Positions 9,525 through 17,752 of a stretch of DNA of 64,000 bases are shown here, one piece after another. The notes below the pieces were generated by a model. It saw only the letters and a program-made list of their open reading frames with translations, ran no database searches and was not told the DNA's origin. A program made the position numbers and the translations under genes. The DNA is from Granulicella sibirica (GTDB lineage: Bacteria; Acidobacteriota; Terriglobia; Terriglobales; Acidobacteriaceae). Every line of letters starts with the position of its first letter. Positions within the stretch are counted from its first letter, which is position 1. The stretch covers positions 806,001-870,000 of the forward strand of contig NZ_RDSM01000002.1 of assembly GCF_004115155.1 (NCBI RefSeq), read 5' to 3'.

Positions 9525-9968
9525 TCAGGCGTTTCCGGGGAAGAGACGGCTGCCGAGCCAGAGGCCGAGCGCGAGCAACTGGAGCAGAAGGATCGACTGG
9601 ATCAAAAGAAGCGGACTGAAGCCGTGGGTCTGCGACGCGAGTGCAGGGGATAAATAAAGGGTGAGTGCCGCGAGAACGATCAGGCTCGCCCAGGCCGCGT
9701 TGCGGCCATAGTGCGGGGTATGTTGCTGGTGGGTGGGCAGCATCGCCGAAGACGCTGCGGCCGGGCTCAACGCTCGGGCGCGCAGAGCCATGCGCGCGGC
9801 GAAGTCGGCCGGGATCATCGGCGCAGGCTTGGACTCGAGCGCTTCGAGGACCTTGCGGTCGAGATCGGGTTGAAAGGTGGAACCGGGCATCTGGGGCGTC
9901 TCGTCTAGCGGGTTGCTGGTTTTGGTTATTTGGCGACTATCTTCGGAATGAGTGTTGGGAGCTTCCAT
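9525..9968 (-). CDS. Small two-helix membrane protein, likely partner of the adjacent sigma factor
   Basis: A 147-residue protein: a polar N-terminal region (about 1-85), then two hydrophobic segments (about 90-110 and 118-140). Its start lies 43 bases inside the 3' end of the sigma factor gene, so the two are translationally coupled. That arrangement and topology suggest an anti-sigma factor or membrane tether, but no zinc-finger (HxxxCxxC) anti-sigma motif is visible. The functional call is an inference from context. Confidence 0.7.
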   Translation of the reverse strand: MEAPNTHSEDSRQITKTSNPLDETPQMPGSTFQPDLDRKVLEALESKPAPMIPADFAARMALRARALSPAAASSAMLPTHQQHTPHYGRNAAWASLIVLAALTLYLSPALASQTHGFSPLLLIQSILLLQLLALGLWLGSRLFPGNA

Positions 9969-10579
9969 GACTTGGCTTCGGTTCTCCTTTCCTGAGCTTT
10001 GCCGCCCATGCGGGCGCGGACGAGGTCGCCGAGCTTCTGGCGTCCGCGATGAAGATGAGTGCGGACGGTCCCGATCGGCAGGTTCAGCGTGAGCGCGATG
10101 TGCTCATAGCTGCACTCTTCCTGATGATAAAGGACGAGCACGGCGCGCTCCGGTTCGGAGAGCTGCTGGAGGCCGAGGTCGACGGCTTCCAGCACCTGGG
10201 CATGGGAGAGTTGCTGCTCTGCGTTCGGCGAGGTGTGCGGGAGGGTTTCGATGAAGGTGGGATCGTCCTCGTCTTCGTCGGGGTTGTAGGCGGGAGTGAA
10301 GAGGTACGCGCGATCCTTGCGGCGGCGCTTCCACTCGTCCTGGGCGACGTTGACGATGATGCGGTAGAGGTAGGTGGAGAGCTTGGCGTCTCCCTGGAAG
10401 TGCTGCAGGCCGCGGTAGAGGCGCAGGAAGACCTCCTGCGCGAGATCCTCGACGCGGTCGTTGGCTCCGGTGAGCCGCAGGAGTGTCCGAAAGACCAGCG
10501 CCTGGTGCTCGCGAACGATGCCTTCGAAGTCCTGCACGGGTTGGAGAGCGGTCTGCAAGTTGGGTAGGACCGTGAACAT
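9926..10579 (-). CDS. ECF-type RNA polymerase sigma factor
   Basis: A 217-residue sigma-70 family protein. Region 2 (about 20-95) includes DRVEDLAQEVFLRLYRGL and LSTYLYRIIVNVAQDEWKRRR. Region 4 (about 145-195) includes LSEPERAVLVLYHQEECSYEHIA and the recognition helix LPIGTVRTHLHRGRQKL. Region 3 is absent, as expected for the ECF group. An acidic linker (DEDEDD) joins the two. The 3' end overlaps the small membrane protein gene, its probable regulator. No strong ribosome site is visible before the ATG. Confidence 0.93.
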   Translation of the reverse strand: MFTVLPNLQTALQPVQDFEGIVREHQALVFRTLLRLTGANDRVEDLAQEVFLRLYRGLQHFQGDAKLSTYLYRIIVNVAQDEWKRRRKDRAYLFTPAYNPDEDEDDPTFIETLPHTSPNAEQQLSHAQVLEAVDLGLQQLSEPERAVLVLYHQEECSYEHIALTLNLPIGTVRTHLHRGRQKLGDLVRARMGGKAQERRTEAKSWKLPTLIPKIVAK

Positions 10580-10666
10580 GGGGAAAAGTTTCAGCGATTA
10601 TTTTTGAAACTTACCGGAAGGAGTTCGGTCTTAGGCGGCATGTGGTTTGAGATCGAGGAGGTTGTT

Positions 10667-11155
10667 ATGTCGGAGATGTTCAATAGTCCTTTCGTCGTGC
10701 CGGTCGCGGCTTGCGCGATGGTGCTGGGAATTGTAATTGCAAGCCGTGTGAGCGACATGCGGAAGAGGCAGTTGGAGTATGAAGAGAGGATGGCGCTGAT
10801 CGCGAAGGGCATGCCGCTCCCTCCGATCTCGGAGCCAAGCTCGAGCATGTTTGCCGGAGTGCCACCGGAGCTCATGAGCCAGATGCTGACCAACGATACG
10901 CGTCCGGTGAACATGCAGCGGCGGATTGGGCTGGTGCGTCGATGGGGCATCGTGCTTGTGGCTTCGGCGGTCGGGATTGCGCTCTTCTTTATCGCGCTCG
11001 GGTGGATTCTGAGCGAGCGGGATGTACTCTCAGGCGCGGCTTGCGCGCTGATTCCATTCGCAATTGGCATCGGGCTGCTGATCGATGCCGGAATCCAGAA
11101 GCGAGAGATCGTCGAAGGGGCGGAATTGGCGGGAGCCGAGCTGCGGCGGGAGTAA
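10667..11155 (+). CDS. Membrane protein of the DUF6249 type
   Basis: A 162-residue protein. The ATG at 10667 is chosen because GAGGAGG at 10655-10661 lies five bases upstream; the frame is open from 10604 without a good ribosome site. It has an N-terminal membrane helix (about 8-26), a cytoplasmic section with MRKRQLEYEERMALIAKGMPLP (a pattern common in DUF6249 proteins), and two further hydrophobic helices (about 90-140). It is divergent from the sigma factor gene, so it may be a target or co-regulated; function unknown. Confidence 0.75.
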   Translation: MSEMFNSPFVVPVAACAMVLGIVIASRVSDMRKRQLEYEERMALIAKGMPLPPISEPSSSMFAGVPPELMSQMLTNDTRPVNMQRRIGLVRRWGIVLVASAVGIALFFIALGWILSERDVLSGAACALIPFAIGIGLLIDAGIQKREIVEGAELAGAELRRE

Positions 11156-11306
11156 CGCCCCGCGTAGAGCCTCACGCGTGGCGGTGCGGGGCGATGTACG
11201 GGGCGGTGCAAGTTTGGCCAGCAGCCTTGTTACAATCTAGGTTTGGCCGGTTCGGTCTCTCCGGGCTGTCTCCGGCCACACTTTTTGATTGAAGCGGGTT
11301 CGCATC

Positions 11307-12515
11307 GTGAGTTCGAAGTTTCGGTTTTCGACGGCTGGAGAGAGTCACGGCGAGAGCCTTGTGGCGTTGGTGAGTGGTCTGCCTGCCGGTGTTCCGGTGG
11401 CGCAGGAGTTCATGAATCGCGAGCTGTGGCGGCGTCAGCAGGGCTATGGACGCGGCGGCCGGATGCGGATCGAACGGGATACGGCTCACATCCTGAGCGG
11501 CGTGCGTCATGGCAAGACGATCGGATCGCCCGTCGCGATGACGCTGGCGAACAATGACTGGAAGAACTGGGGCGAGATCCTCCCGGTGGAAGAGGGTGAC
11601 GGGACCAAGCATAAGGCGGTCGCTTCGCCACGTCCAGGCCATGCGGATCTCGCCGGATCCCTCAAGTACGACTTCAAAGATGCACGGTATGTCTTAGAGC
11701 GTGCGAGCGCCCGGGAAAGTGCTGCCCGCGTCGCCTGTGGCGCCATGGCGAAGATGCTCCTGCGCGAACTCGGCATCGAGGCGGGAAGCCACGTCGTGCG
11801 CGTTGGCAAGGCTGAGCTTGGACGCGATGCCTCATGGGCTGAGATCGTGGCGTCGAATGCGCGCGAGGAGATCCTGCTGAACTGCGTGGATGCCGAGGCA
11901 GAGGCGCGAATGAAAGCCGAGGTCGACGCGGCGCTCCGGACAGGCGATACCATCGGCGGGGTGTTCGAGGTTGTCGTCCACGGTTTGCCTCCGGGTGTCG
12001 GAACGCATGTGAACTGGGATGAGCGTATGGATGGTCTGCTGGCGCAGGCTGTCATGAGCCTGCAGGCGGTGAAAGCAGTCGAACTTGGGCGCGGAGTGAC
12101 GGCGGCAGAGTCCATGGGTTCAACCGTGCATGACGCGATCGCCTATCGCGAGCAGGGTGAAGGCGAGGCGGAGGACGGCGGCGCGAAGTTCACGCGGTTC
12201 TCGCGCGAGAAGAACAACGCGGGCGGGCTTGAGGGCGGTATCTCCAACGGCGAGGACATCGTCGTTCGCGGATACCTGAAGCCGATCTCGACGCTGCGGA
12301 GACCGCTTGGCTCGGTAAGCTTTGCCACACGTGAACCGGTGAAAGCGGCGTACGAACGCTCGGACGTCTGCGTGGTGCCTGCGGCGGGCGTCGCGGGCGA
12401 AGCGATGGTGGCGCTTGTGGTCGCCGGGTTGGTGATCGACAAGTTTGGCGGGGATTCGCTGCGCGAGATGAAGCGGAACTTCGAAGGATACTGTGAGCAG
12501 ATTCGTAGTTTCTGA
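11307..12515 (+). CDS. aroC: Chorismate synthase
   Basis: Converts EPSP to chorismate, the last common shikimate-pathway step, with reduced FMN. STAGESHGE near the N terminus, GRGGRMRIERD, and SRPGHADLAG-like PRPGHADLAG identify the family; length (402 residues) is normal. The GTG at 11307 places the GESHG motif at the usual distance; a TTG at 11289 in the same frame would add six residues. It is followed after 21 bases by def, and may be the first gene of the aroC-def-fmt-rsmB run. Confidence 0.95.
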   Translation: MSSKFRFSTAGESHGESLVALVSGLPAGVPVAQEFMNRELWRRQQGYGRGGRMRIERDTAHILSGVRHGKTIGSPVAMTLANNDWKNWGEILPVEEGDGTKHKAVASPRPGHADLAGSLKYDFKDARYVLERASARESAARVACGAMAKMLLRELGIEAGSHVVRVGKAELGRDASWAEIVASNAREEILLNCVDAEAEARMKAEVDAALRTGDTIGGVFEVVVHGLPPGVGTHVNWDERMDGLLAQAVMSLQAVKAVELGRGVTAAESMGSTVHDAIAYREQGEGEAEDGGAKFTRFSREKNNAGGLEGGISNGEDIVVRGYLKPISTLRRPLGSVSFATREPVKAAYERSDVCVVPAAGVAGEAMVALVVAGLVIDKFGGDSLREMKRNFEGYCEQIRSF

Positions 12516-12536
12516 TGGCTTGGGTTGGAGAGGCTT

Positions 12537-13049
12537 GTGAAGATTCATGAGGTGGTGAAGTATCCCGAGGCGGTGCTGGCCCGGCGGGCGGACGCGGTGA
12601 CCGTCTTCGATGAGGAGCTGGCGGCATTTGTGAACGAGATGTTCGACAGCATGTACGCGGCGCAGGGCATCGGACTGGCTGCTCCACAAATCGCCATCTC
12701 GAAACGAATTACAGTCATCGACGTAAGCTTCAAGGAGAGGCCGGAGGAGAAGCTTGCGCTGATCAACCCGGAGATCGTCGAGAAGCAAGGTCGGCAGGTC
12801 GAGGAAGAGGGATGCCTCAGCCTCCCTGATATTCGCGAGAAGGTGGTGCGGGCCGAGTGGGTGAAGGTTCGGGCGCAGAATGTAAAGGGCGAGTGGTTCG
12901 AGGTCGAGGGTACGGAGTTGCTGGCGCGCGCGCTACAGCACGAGATCGATCACCTGGACGGCGTCCTCTTCATCGACCGGCTCAGTCGGCTGAAGCGGGA
13001 ACTTGTGCTGCGGAAGATTAAGAAGCTGCAGAAAAACGGCGAGTGGTAA
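12537..13049 (+). CDS. def: Peptide deformylase
   Basis: Removes the formyl group from the N-terminal Met of new proteins. All three motifs are present: GIGLAAPQ, EEGCLSLP (metal ligand Cys93) and HEIDHLDG (His135, Glu136, His139). The GTG at 12537 follows GGAGAGG at 12527-12533; a TTG at 12525 is in frame but lies before the ribosome site. Length (170 residues) is normal. It is followed by fmt after 24 bases, the classic pairing of formylation and deformylation genes. Confidence 0.95.
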   Translation: MKIHEVVKYPEAVLARRADAVTVFDEELAAFVNEMFDSMYAAQGIGLAAPQIAISKRITVIDVSFKERPEEKLALINPEIVEKQGRQVEEEGCLSLPDIREKVVRAEWVKVRAQNVKGEWFEVEGTELLARALQHEIDHLDGVLFIDRLSRLKRELVLRKIKKLQKNGEW

Positions 13050-13073
13050 TGGCAAGGAACGACGGAGGTTGAG

Positions 13074-14006
13074 ATGAAGCTGGTATTTTGTGGGACTCCC
13101 GAGTTCGCCGTACCTACTCTTGAAGCGGTGGTGGCAGCAGGACATGAGGTCGCGCTGGTCGTAGCCCAGCCGGACCGTGCCGCTGGTCGCGGCATGGAGA
13201 TTCGCGTCCCTCCGGTGAAGCTTGCCGCTGAGAAGCTCGGGATTCCGATCGTTCAGCCGGAGAAGATCAAGAACAACATAGACTTTCGAGCCACGCTGGA
13301 AGCGATCCAGCCGGATGCGATCCTCGTGGTCGCCTACGGTCGCATCATTCCGGACTGGATGCTTGCGCTGCCCCGGTTCGGGAATATCAATCTGCATGGC
13401 TCTCTTCTGCCAAAGTACCGCGGGGCTGCGCCGATCCAGTGGGCTGTCGCGAATGGCGAGACCCATACAGGCGTGACGACCATGGTTCTTGAAGCGGGGC
13501 TGGATACAGGACCGATGCTTCTGGCGCAGGTGGTGCCGATTGGGGTCGAAGAGACGGCGGAGGATGTCTTCGAGGGACTGAGTTCCGTCGGGGCGGAGCT
13601 CATGGTCAAGACGCTCGCCGGGTTCGAGGAGGGCACGCTCTGGCCGGTAGCGCAGGATCACTCGCAGGCTACACTCGCCCCGATCCTTACTCGGGAGGAC
13701 GGTCTGGTCGACTTCTCGCGGACGGCGAAGCATATCTATGACCGGTGGCGCGGATTTCAGCCGTGGCCCGGCGCGTTTACCTCGCTGCGGGGAAAGAAAC
13801 TGATCCTGGCGAAGGTTTGTCCTGGTGCCGATCACGAAGGTGAGCCAGGAACGCTGCTGCTTCGGGATGGCTCGTTAGTGGCCGTGTGTGGCGAGGGGAC
13901 GGGGCTCGTCCTCGAAGAGGTTCAGATGGAAGGCAAGAAGAGAATGGCGGCGGCGGAGTTTATGCGTGGGTACCAGGTGAAGAGTGGTGAGCGGGTGGGG
14001 ATTTGA
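13074..14006 (+). CDS. fmt: Methionyl-tRNA formyltransferase
   Basis: A 310-residue enzyme that formylates initiator Met-tRNA from 10-formyl-THF. Seen: VFCGTPEFAVPTL at the N terminus, the catalytic segment NINLHGSLLPKYRGAAPIQWA (Asn, His), and the C-terminal domain with FQPWPGAFT. The start codon follows a GGAGG-type site. Its TGA overlaps the start of rsmB by four bases (ATTTGA), so translation is probably coupled. Confidence 0.96.
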   Translation: MKLVFCGTPEFAVPTLEAVVAAGHEVALVVAQPDRAAGRGMEIRVPPVKLAAEKLGIPIVQPEKIKNNIDFRATLEAIQPDAILVVAYGRIIPDWMLALPRFGNINLHGSLLPKYRGAAPIQWAVANGETHTGVTTMVLEAGLDTGPMLLAQVVPIGVEETAEDVFEGLSSVGAELMVKTLAGFEEGTLWPVAQDHSQATLAPILTREDGLVDFSRTAKHIYDRWRGFQPWPGAFTSLRGKKLILAKVCPGADHEGEPGTLLLRDGSLVAVCGEGTGLVLEEVQMEGKKRMAAAEFMRGYQVKSGERVGI

Positions 14007-15358
14007 AGAGGTTCGAAGGGGCAGGTGGAAAGAAGCCGGGTGCGGTTCCGGTGAAGCGAAGCTTTGTGAAGGCTCGTCCGGCGAGCGCAGGGCCGACGCG
14101 GTCGGCCGAGGAGGCACAGGCCAAGGTCTCACCGGCGCGACGTGTGGCGTTCGAGATTCTGCTGCTGGTCGGTGCCGGCAAGGGGCACAATGACGAGCTT
14201 CTTCATGGTGTCAGGACGGAAGAACTTTCTCCGGAGGATCGGAAACTCGCGACCGCCCTCGTGATGGGCGTGCTGCGTTGGGAGATCGCGCTCGATGCGC
14301 GGGTGCGGAACTTCCTTGAACGCCCGGAACAGAAGCTGCCTGAACCGGTGGCGCTTGCGCTTCGGATGGGAGCGTTTCAGTTGCAGCACATGAACCGCAT
14401 CCCTGCACACGCAGCCTTGAGTGAGAGCGTGGAGCTTTGCCGGGCGGCCGGCCATCCGCACGCAACCGGGATGGTCAATGCGATCCTGCGAAAGGTTGCG
14501 GCAGCGCAGAAGCCGAAGGAGCGCATCTTCGAGTCGACCGCCGCCTTTGCGGAGAGGCTCGGACATCCGCGATGGCTCGTCGAACGCTGGGTGGAGCACT
14601 ATGGTCGCGACGCGGCGATCAAGATCTGCGAGGCAGACCAGGAAGAGCCCGCCTCGGGTGGTCTCTTTGCCATCTCAGACGACGAAAAAATGCCGCAGAT
14701 GGATGACGGTTCAAGGTTGGTGGCGGAGATTGCGGCTGCTGCGGCCCCGGTGGTGGAAGACAGGGCGCTGCGGGTCTGGGATTGCTGTGCTGCTCCGGGT
14801 GGCAAGACGCTGATGCTTGCGCTGCGGACCGAAGGCGACGTTCTCGCGAGCGATGTGAGTGCGAAGCGGACGGCGCATATGGAGGCGCGGCTGCGTCGCT
14901 TTCCCTATGGTGCGAAGGTCCGCGGGGTAGTTTCGGATGCGGCAAAGTTAGCGGAGGAAGAAGGGGAGTTCGACCTGATCCTGTGCGACGTTCCGTGTAG
15001 CGGAACGGGAACACTCGCAAGAAATCCGGAGATTCGCCAGAGGCTGAAGCCGGAGGAGCTTGCGCGGCAGGCGTTGCGGCAGCGTGAGATTCTTGCGGCG
15101 GCTATGAAGCGTCTCGCGCCGGGCGGACGCGTGGTCTATTCGACGTGCTCCCTCGAGCCGGAAGAGAATGAGCGCGTAGTGGAAGCGGTTGCTGGAGCCG
15201 AGTGGAGGCGGGTCGGGGTGGATCGACTCATCGGCCGCGTCGAAGGGTTGCGGCAGGATTTGGGCTCGGCGGTGCGCGACGGACAGCTCCGGACACTGCC
15301 TGGAGTGCACGCATGCGATGGCTTTTACGCAGTGGTTCTGGAGCGAGCTTCCGGCTAG
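14003..15358 (+). CDS. rsmB: 16S rRNA m5C967 methyltransferase RsmB
   Basis: A 451-residue SAM-dependent rRNA cytosine-C5 methyltransferase. An N-terminal NusB-like helical domain (about 40-180) precedes the methyltransferase domain with WDCCAAPGGKTLMLA, DVPCSGTGTLARNPEIR (Cys332) and YSTCSLEPEENE (Cys382, the nucleophile position). A TTG start overlaps the fmt stop codon. It carries a Lys/Arg-rich N-terminal extension of about 35 residues before the NusB-like part. Confidence 0.94.
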   Translation: MKRFEGAGGKKPGAVPVKRSFVKARPASAGPTRSAEEAQAKVSPARRVAFEILLLVGAGKGHNDELLHGVRTEELSPEDRKLATALVMGVLRWEIALDARVRNFLERPEQKLPEPVALALRMGAFQLQHMNRIPAHAALSESVELCRAAGHPHATGMVNAILRKVAAAQKPKERIFESTAAFAERLGHPRWLVERWVEHYGRDAAIKICEADQEEPASGGLFAISDDEKMPQMDDGSRLVAEIAAAAAPVVEDRALRVWDCCAAPGGKTLMLALRTEGDVLASDVSAKRTAHMEARLRRFPYGAKVRGVVSDAAKLAEEEGEFDLILCDVPCSGTGTLARNPEIRQRLKPEELARQALRQREILAAAMKRLAPGGRVVYSTCSLEPEENERVVEAVAGAEWRRVGVDRLIGRVEGLRQDLGSAVRDGQLRTLPGVHACDGFYAVVLERASG

Positions 15359-15363
15359 AAATG

Positions 15364-16203
15364 CTACTGAGCTGAAGGGGCGTCTGGAGCGGGTGCCGTG
15401 GGCGTGTTCTGGGCGTAGGTGAGGTGGACGCCGGTTCCGCGGACCACCCGGTGACCCGCTGCCGGATATTGCCCAATGACATTCCCGCTCGCGTATACCG
15501 GCACATCGAAGGCGACGTTGCTCTGGGGAGCGGGGTTCGGATTATTTGGTTCGCCTTGCGCTGCGGCATTTGGATCCTGATTGGCGACCACATGAAGGCC
15601 AGCCGCAGCAGCGCGGGAGGCGGCGCTCGAAGGTGACAGGCCAGTCAGAGTCGGCATCACGACGGCTTGCGGGGACTGCGCATCCGCGGTCTGGCTGACG
15701 AGCAGACTCACCCGCGGCCCATCGATATTCTCGGCGTTCGGCGGCGGGGTCTGCGCGATGATGGTGTCAGGCGGCCCGTCGGTGGGGATGTAGGAGACGG
15801 TTCCAAGCTCAAGGGAGAGACGCCGCAGCGCGATAGTAGCCGACCGTTCGGACTGGCCGATGACGTCGGGGATGGCGACGCGCTGGTTCCCAAGGCTCTC
15901 GGTCACGCGGACCTGCCAGTCGCGTCGAACCGTTTCGCCCGGTGAGGGTGACTGGCTGAGGATGTGTCCTGCCGGCACCGACGTCGAATAAAAATGGTTT
16001 TCGACATTGATACTGAGCCCCTTTGAAGAGGCGCGCTGCTGGGCGTCGTCCACGCTGAGACCGGCGAGCGCAGGCACTTCGACCTCACGGCCGTGGATCG
16101 CGAGACGCATCGTGATGAAAGCCGAAACGACCGCTACGGCGATCATGGCCATGCTGCCGAGAGCGAAGTTGAAGAGGCGCTTGATGCGTAACTGCGTGCT
16201 CAT
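15364..16203 (-). CDS. PASTA-domain membrane protein without kinase domain
   Basis: A 279-residue protein: a short cytoplasmic N terminus, one membrane helix (about 14-34), then three PASTA-like units (roughly 40-108, 110-170 and 178-265). Each has the typical xVPxLxGLSxxxAxxxxxxxGL start and a G-x-V-I-x-Q-x-P-x-x-G pattern. A Ser/Thr kinase domain is absent. PASTA repeats usually bind peptidoglycan fragments. It is convergent with rsmB, only five bases apart. Its cell-wall sensing role is inferred. Confidence 0.85.
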   Translation of the reverse strand: MSTQLRIKRLFNFALGSMAMIAVAVVSAFITMRLAIHGREVEVPALAGLSVDDAQQRASSKGLSINVENHFYSTSVPAGHILSQSPSPGETVRRDWQVRVTESLGNQRVAIPDVIGQSERSATIALRRLSLELGTVSYIPTDGPPDTIIAQTPPPNAENIDGPRVSLLVSQTADAQSPQAVVMPTLTGLSPSSAASRAAAAGLHVVANQDPNAAAQGEPNNPNPAPQSNVAFDVPVYASGNVIGQYPAAGHRVVRGTGVHLTYAQNTPTAPAPDAPSAQ

Positions 16204-16233
16204 GGTCCTGTACAGACTACAGCGGGGAGCGTG

Positions 16234-17679
16234 TCAGCGGCGATTGTCAGTCGCGGGTTCAGGATGGATGAGGAGGCGGCTGACTTCCGGATTCTCAAGC
16301 TTGAAGGTACCTTCGAGCGCCGTGATGATGGCGTGGACGTCGGACATGGGCAGGGCGTCGGGCAGGGTGCAGTGGCAGTTGACCTGGATGCGGTCGTTGA
16401 TGTGGGTGACGAGGACCTCGTGGATGTCGAGGATCTCGGGGTAAGCGCGCGCGGCGCTGCGGAGCCGAAGTTCGAGCTGGCGATCGTGTTCAAGCGAGGA
16501 TGGCCGCTCAATGGTGGCGGGCTCGCTCTCGATGTGGGTCAGGATGGTCGAGATGGCTGGCACTTCACGCCGGATGTCGGCTTCGAGCCGCGTGACGAGA
16601 TCGTGTGCCTTGCGTAGCGGCAGGGTCTCGTCAACCTCGAGATGCTGCTCGACGTGGAGCTTGCCTTCGAACTGCTGGACGGCGACGTCGTGAATGGAGA
16701 GGTTCGCTCTAGCGGCTACCGCGCGAATGCGGTCGTGAAGTGATTCGGCGATGGAGGCTGTAGGGACCGAGTGAACGACGACGTCGGCCCCTGAGTAAAT
16801 ATCCTGTACCGCCTGTGTCGCCGCCATCGTGATCTGCTCGGAGCGTTGAAAGGTGACGTTGCGAGGGATGCCCAGCGTCAGATCGGCGAAATACGTCGGA
16901 CCCGAGCGCCGTGTGCGGAGACGGTTGACCGAGACCACGCCGTCGATAGCGAGAAGATCGCGGATGAGCTGACGGCGGACCTGTGCGCGGGTCTCTGGCG
17001 GGGTGGCGTCGAGAAGGTTGTCGATCGTCCGGCGGGCGAGCGAATAGCAGACCTTGAGGATGATGAGCGACACGACCAGGGCGGCGATCGGATCGGCCAG
17101 CTCAAGGCCCATGATGTGAAATCGTTCGCCGCAGTAGGTTGCCGCGAGGCCAAGGAGAACGGCAAAAGACGACCAGATGTCGGTGCCGAAGTGGACGGCA
17201 TCGGCTTCAAGCGCTTCACTGTTATGCTCCGCTGCGACCTTGTGGAGGTTGCGCGAACGGGTGAAGTCAACGGCTATGGACAGCAGAAGGACGACGAAGG
17301 GCCACGGAGACATCTCGAGGACGAGATGCGAGCGGGCGACGATGCGGTGGAGCGCCTCGTAGATGATCCAGACGCTCGAGGCAAGCATGAGAACGGTTTC
17401 GACGAAGGCTGAGAGGCTCTCGATCTTGCCGTGACCATAGTTGTGCTCGTCGTCGGCGGGGCGATCGGAGACCTCGACGGAGAAGAGGGTGATCGCGGCG
17501 GCAATCAGGTCGATACCGGAGTGCGCGGCCTCGGAAAGCATACCAAGGGAGCCGGTCAGGATTCCCGTGAGTAGCTTGAGCAGCGTGATGCCGAAGGCTC
17601 CGAGGACGGACGCGAGCGCGGCGGAACGCTTGGCCGTGTGGGTGCTCGTGGCTTCTTCGGGGGTGGCCACCTGGGGCAT
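16234..17679 (-). CDS. Cation diffusion facilitator metal transporter with extended C terminus
   Basis: A 481-residue CDF protein that would export Zn2+ or a similar divalent cation in exchange for protons. Helix 2 carries HSGID and helix 5 carries HFGTD, an HD-HD metal site as in Zn/Co-type members. The membrane domain ends near residue 210. The remaining roughly 270 residues hold what look like three successive ZT-dimer-like domains (about 215-300, 303-385, 400-475), where one is usual. The second has paired histidines (HVEQHLEV). Confidence 0.9.
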   Translation of the reverse strand: MPQVATPEEATSTHTAKRSAALASVLGAFGITLLKLLTGILTGSLGMLSEAAHSGIDLIAAAITLFSVEVSDRPADDEHNYGHGKIESLSAFVETVLMLASSVWIIYEALHRIVARSHLVLEMSPWPFVVLLLSIAVDFTRSRNLHKVAAEHNSEALEADAVHFGTDIWSSFAVLLGLAATYCGERFHIMGLELADPIAALVVSLIILKVCYSLARRTIDNLLDATPPETRAQVRRQLIRDLLAIDGVVSVNRLRTRRSGPTYFADLTLGIPRNVTFQRSEQITMAATQAVQDIYSGADVVVHSVPTASIAESLHDRIRAVAARANLSIHDVAVQQFEGKLHVEQHLEVDETLPLRKAHDLVTRLEADIRREVPAISTILTHIESEPATIERPSSLEHDRQLELRLRSAARAYPEILDIHEVLVTHINDRIQVNCHCTLPDALPMSDVHAIITALEGTFKLENPEVSRLLIHPEPATDNRR

Positions 17680-17752
17680 GCTTCGATGCTACAGGATGAG
17701 AGTGGCCTGGATAACAGTGTGCGTCCCTGCGGTGGGATAGACTTTCCCAATC

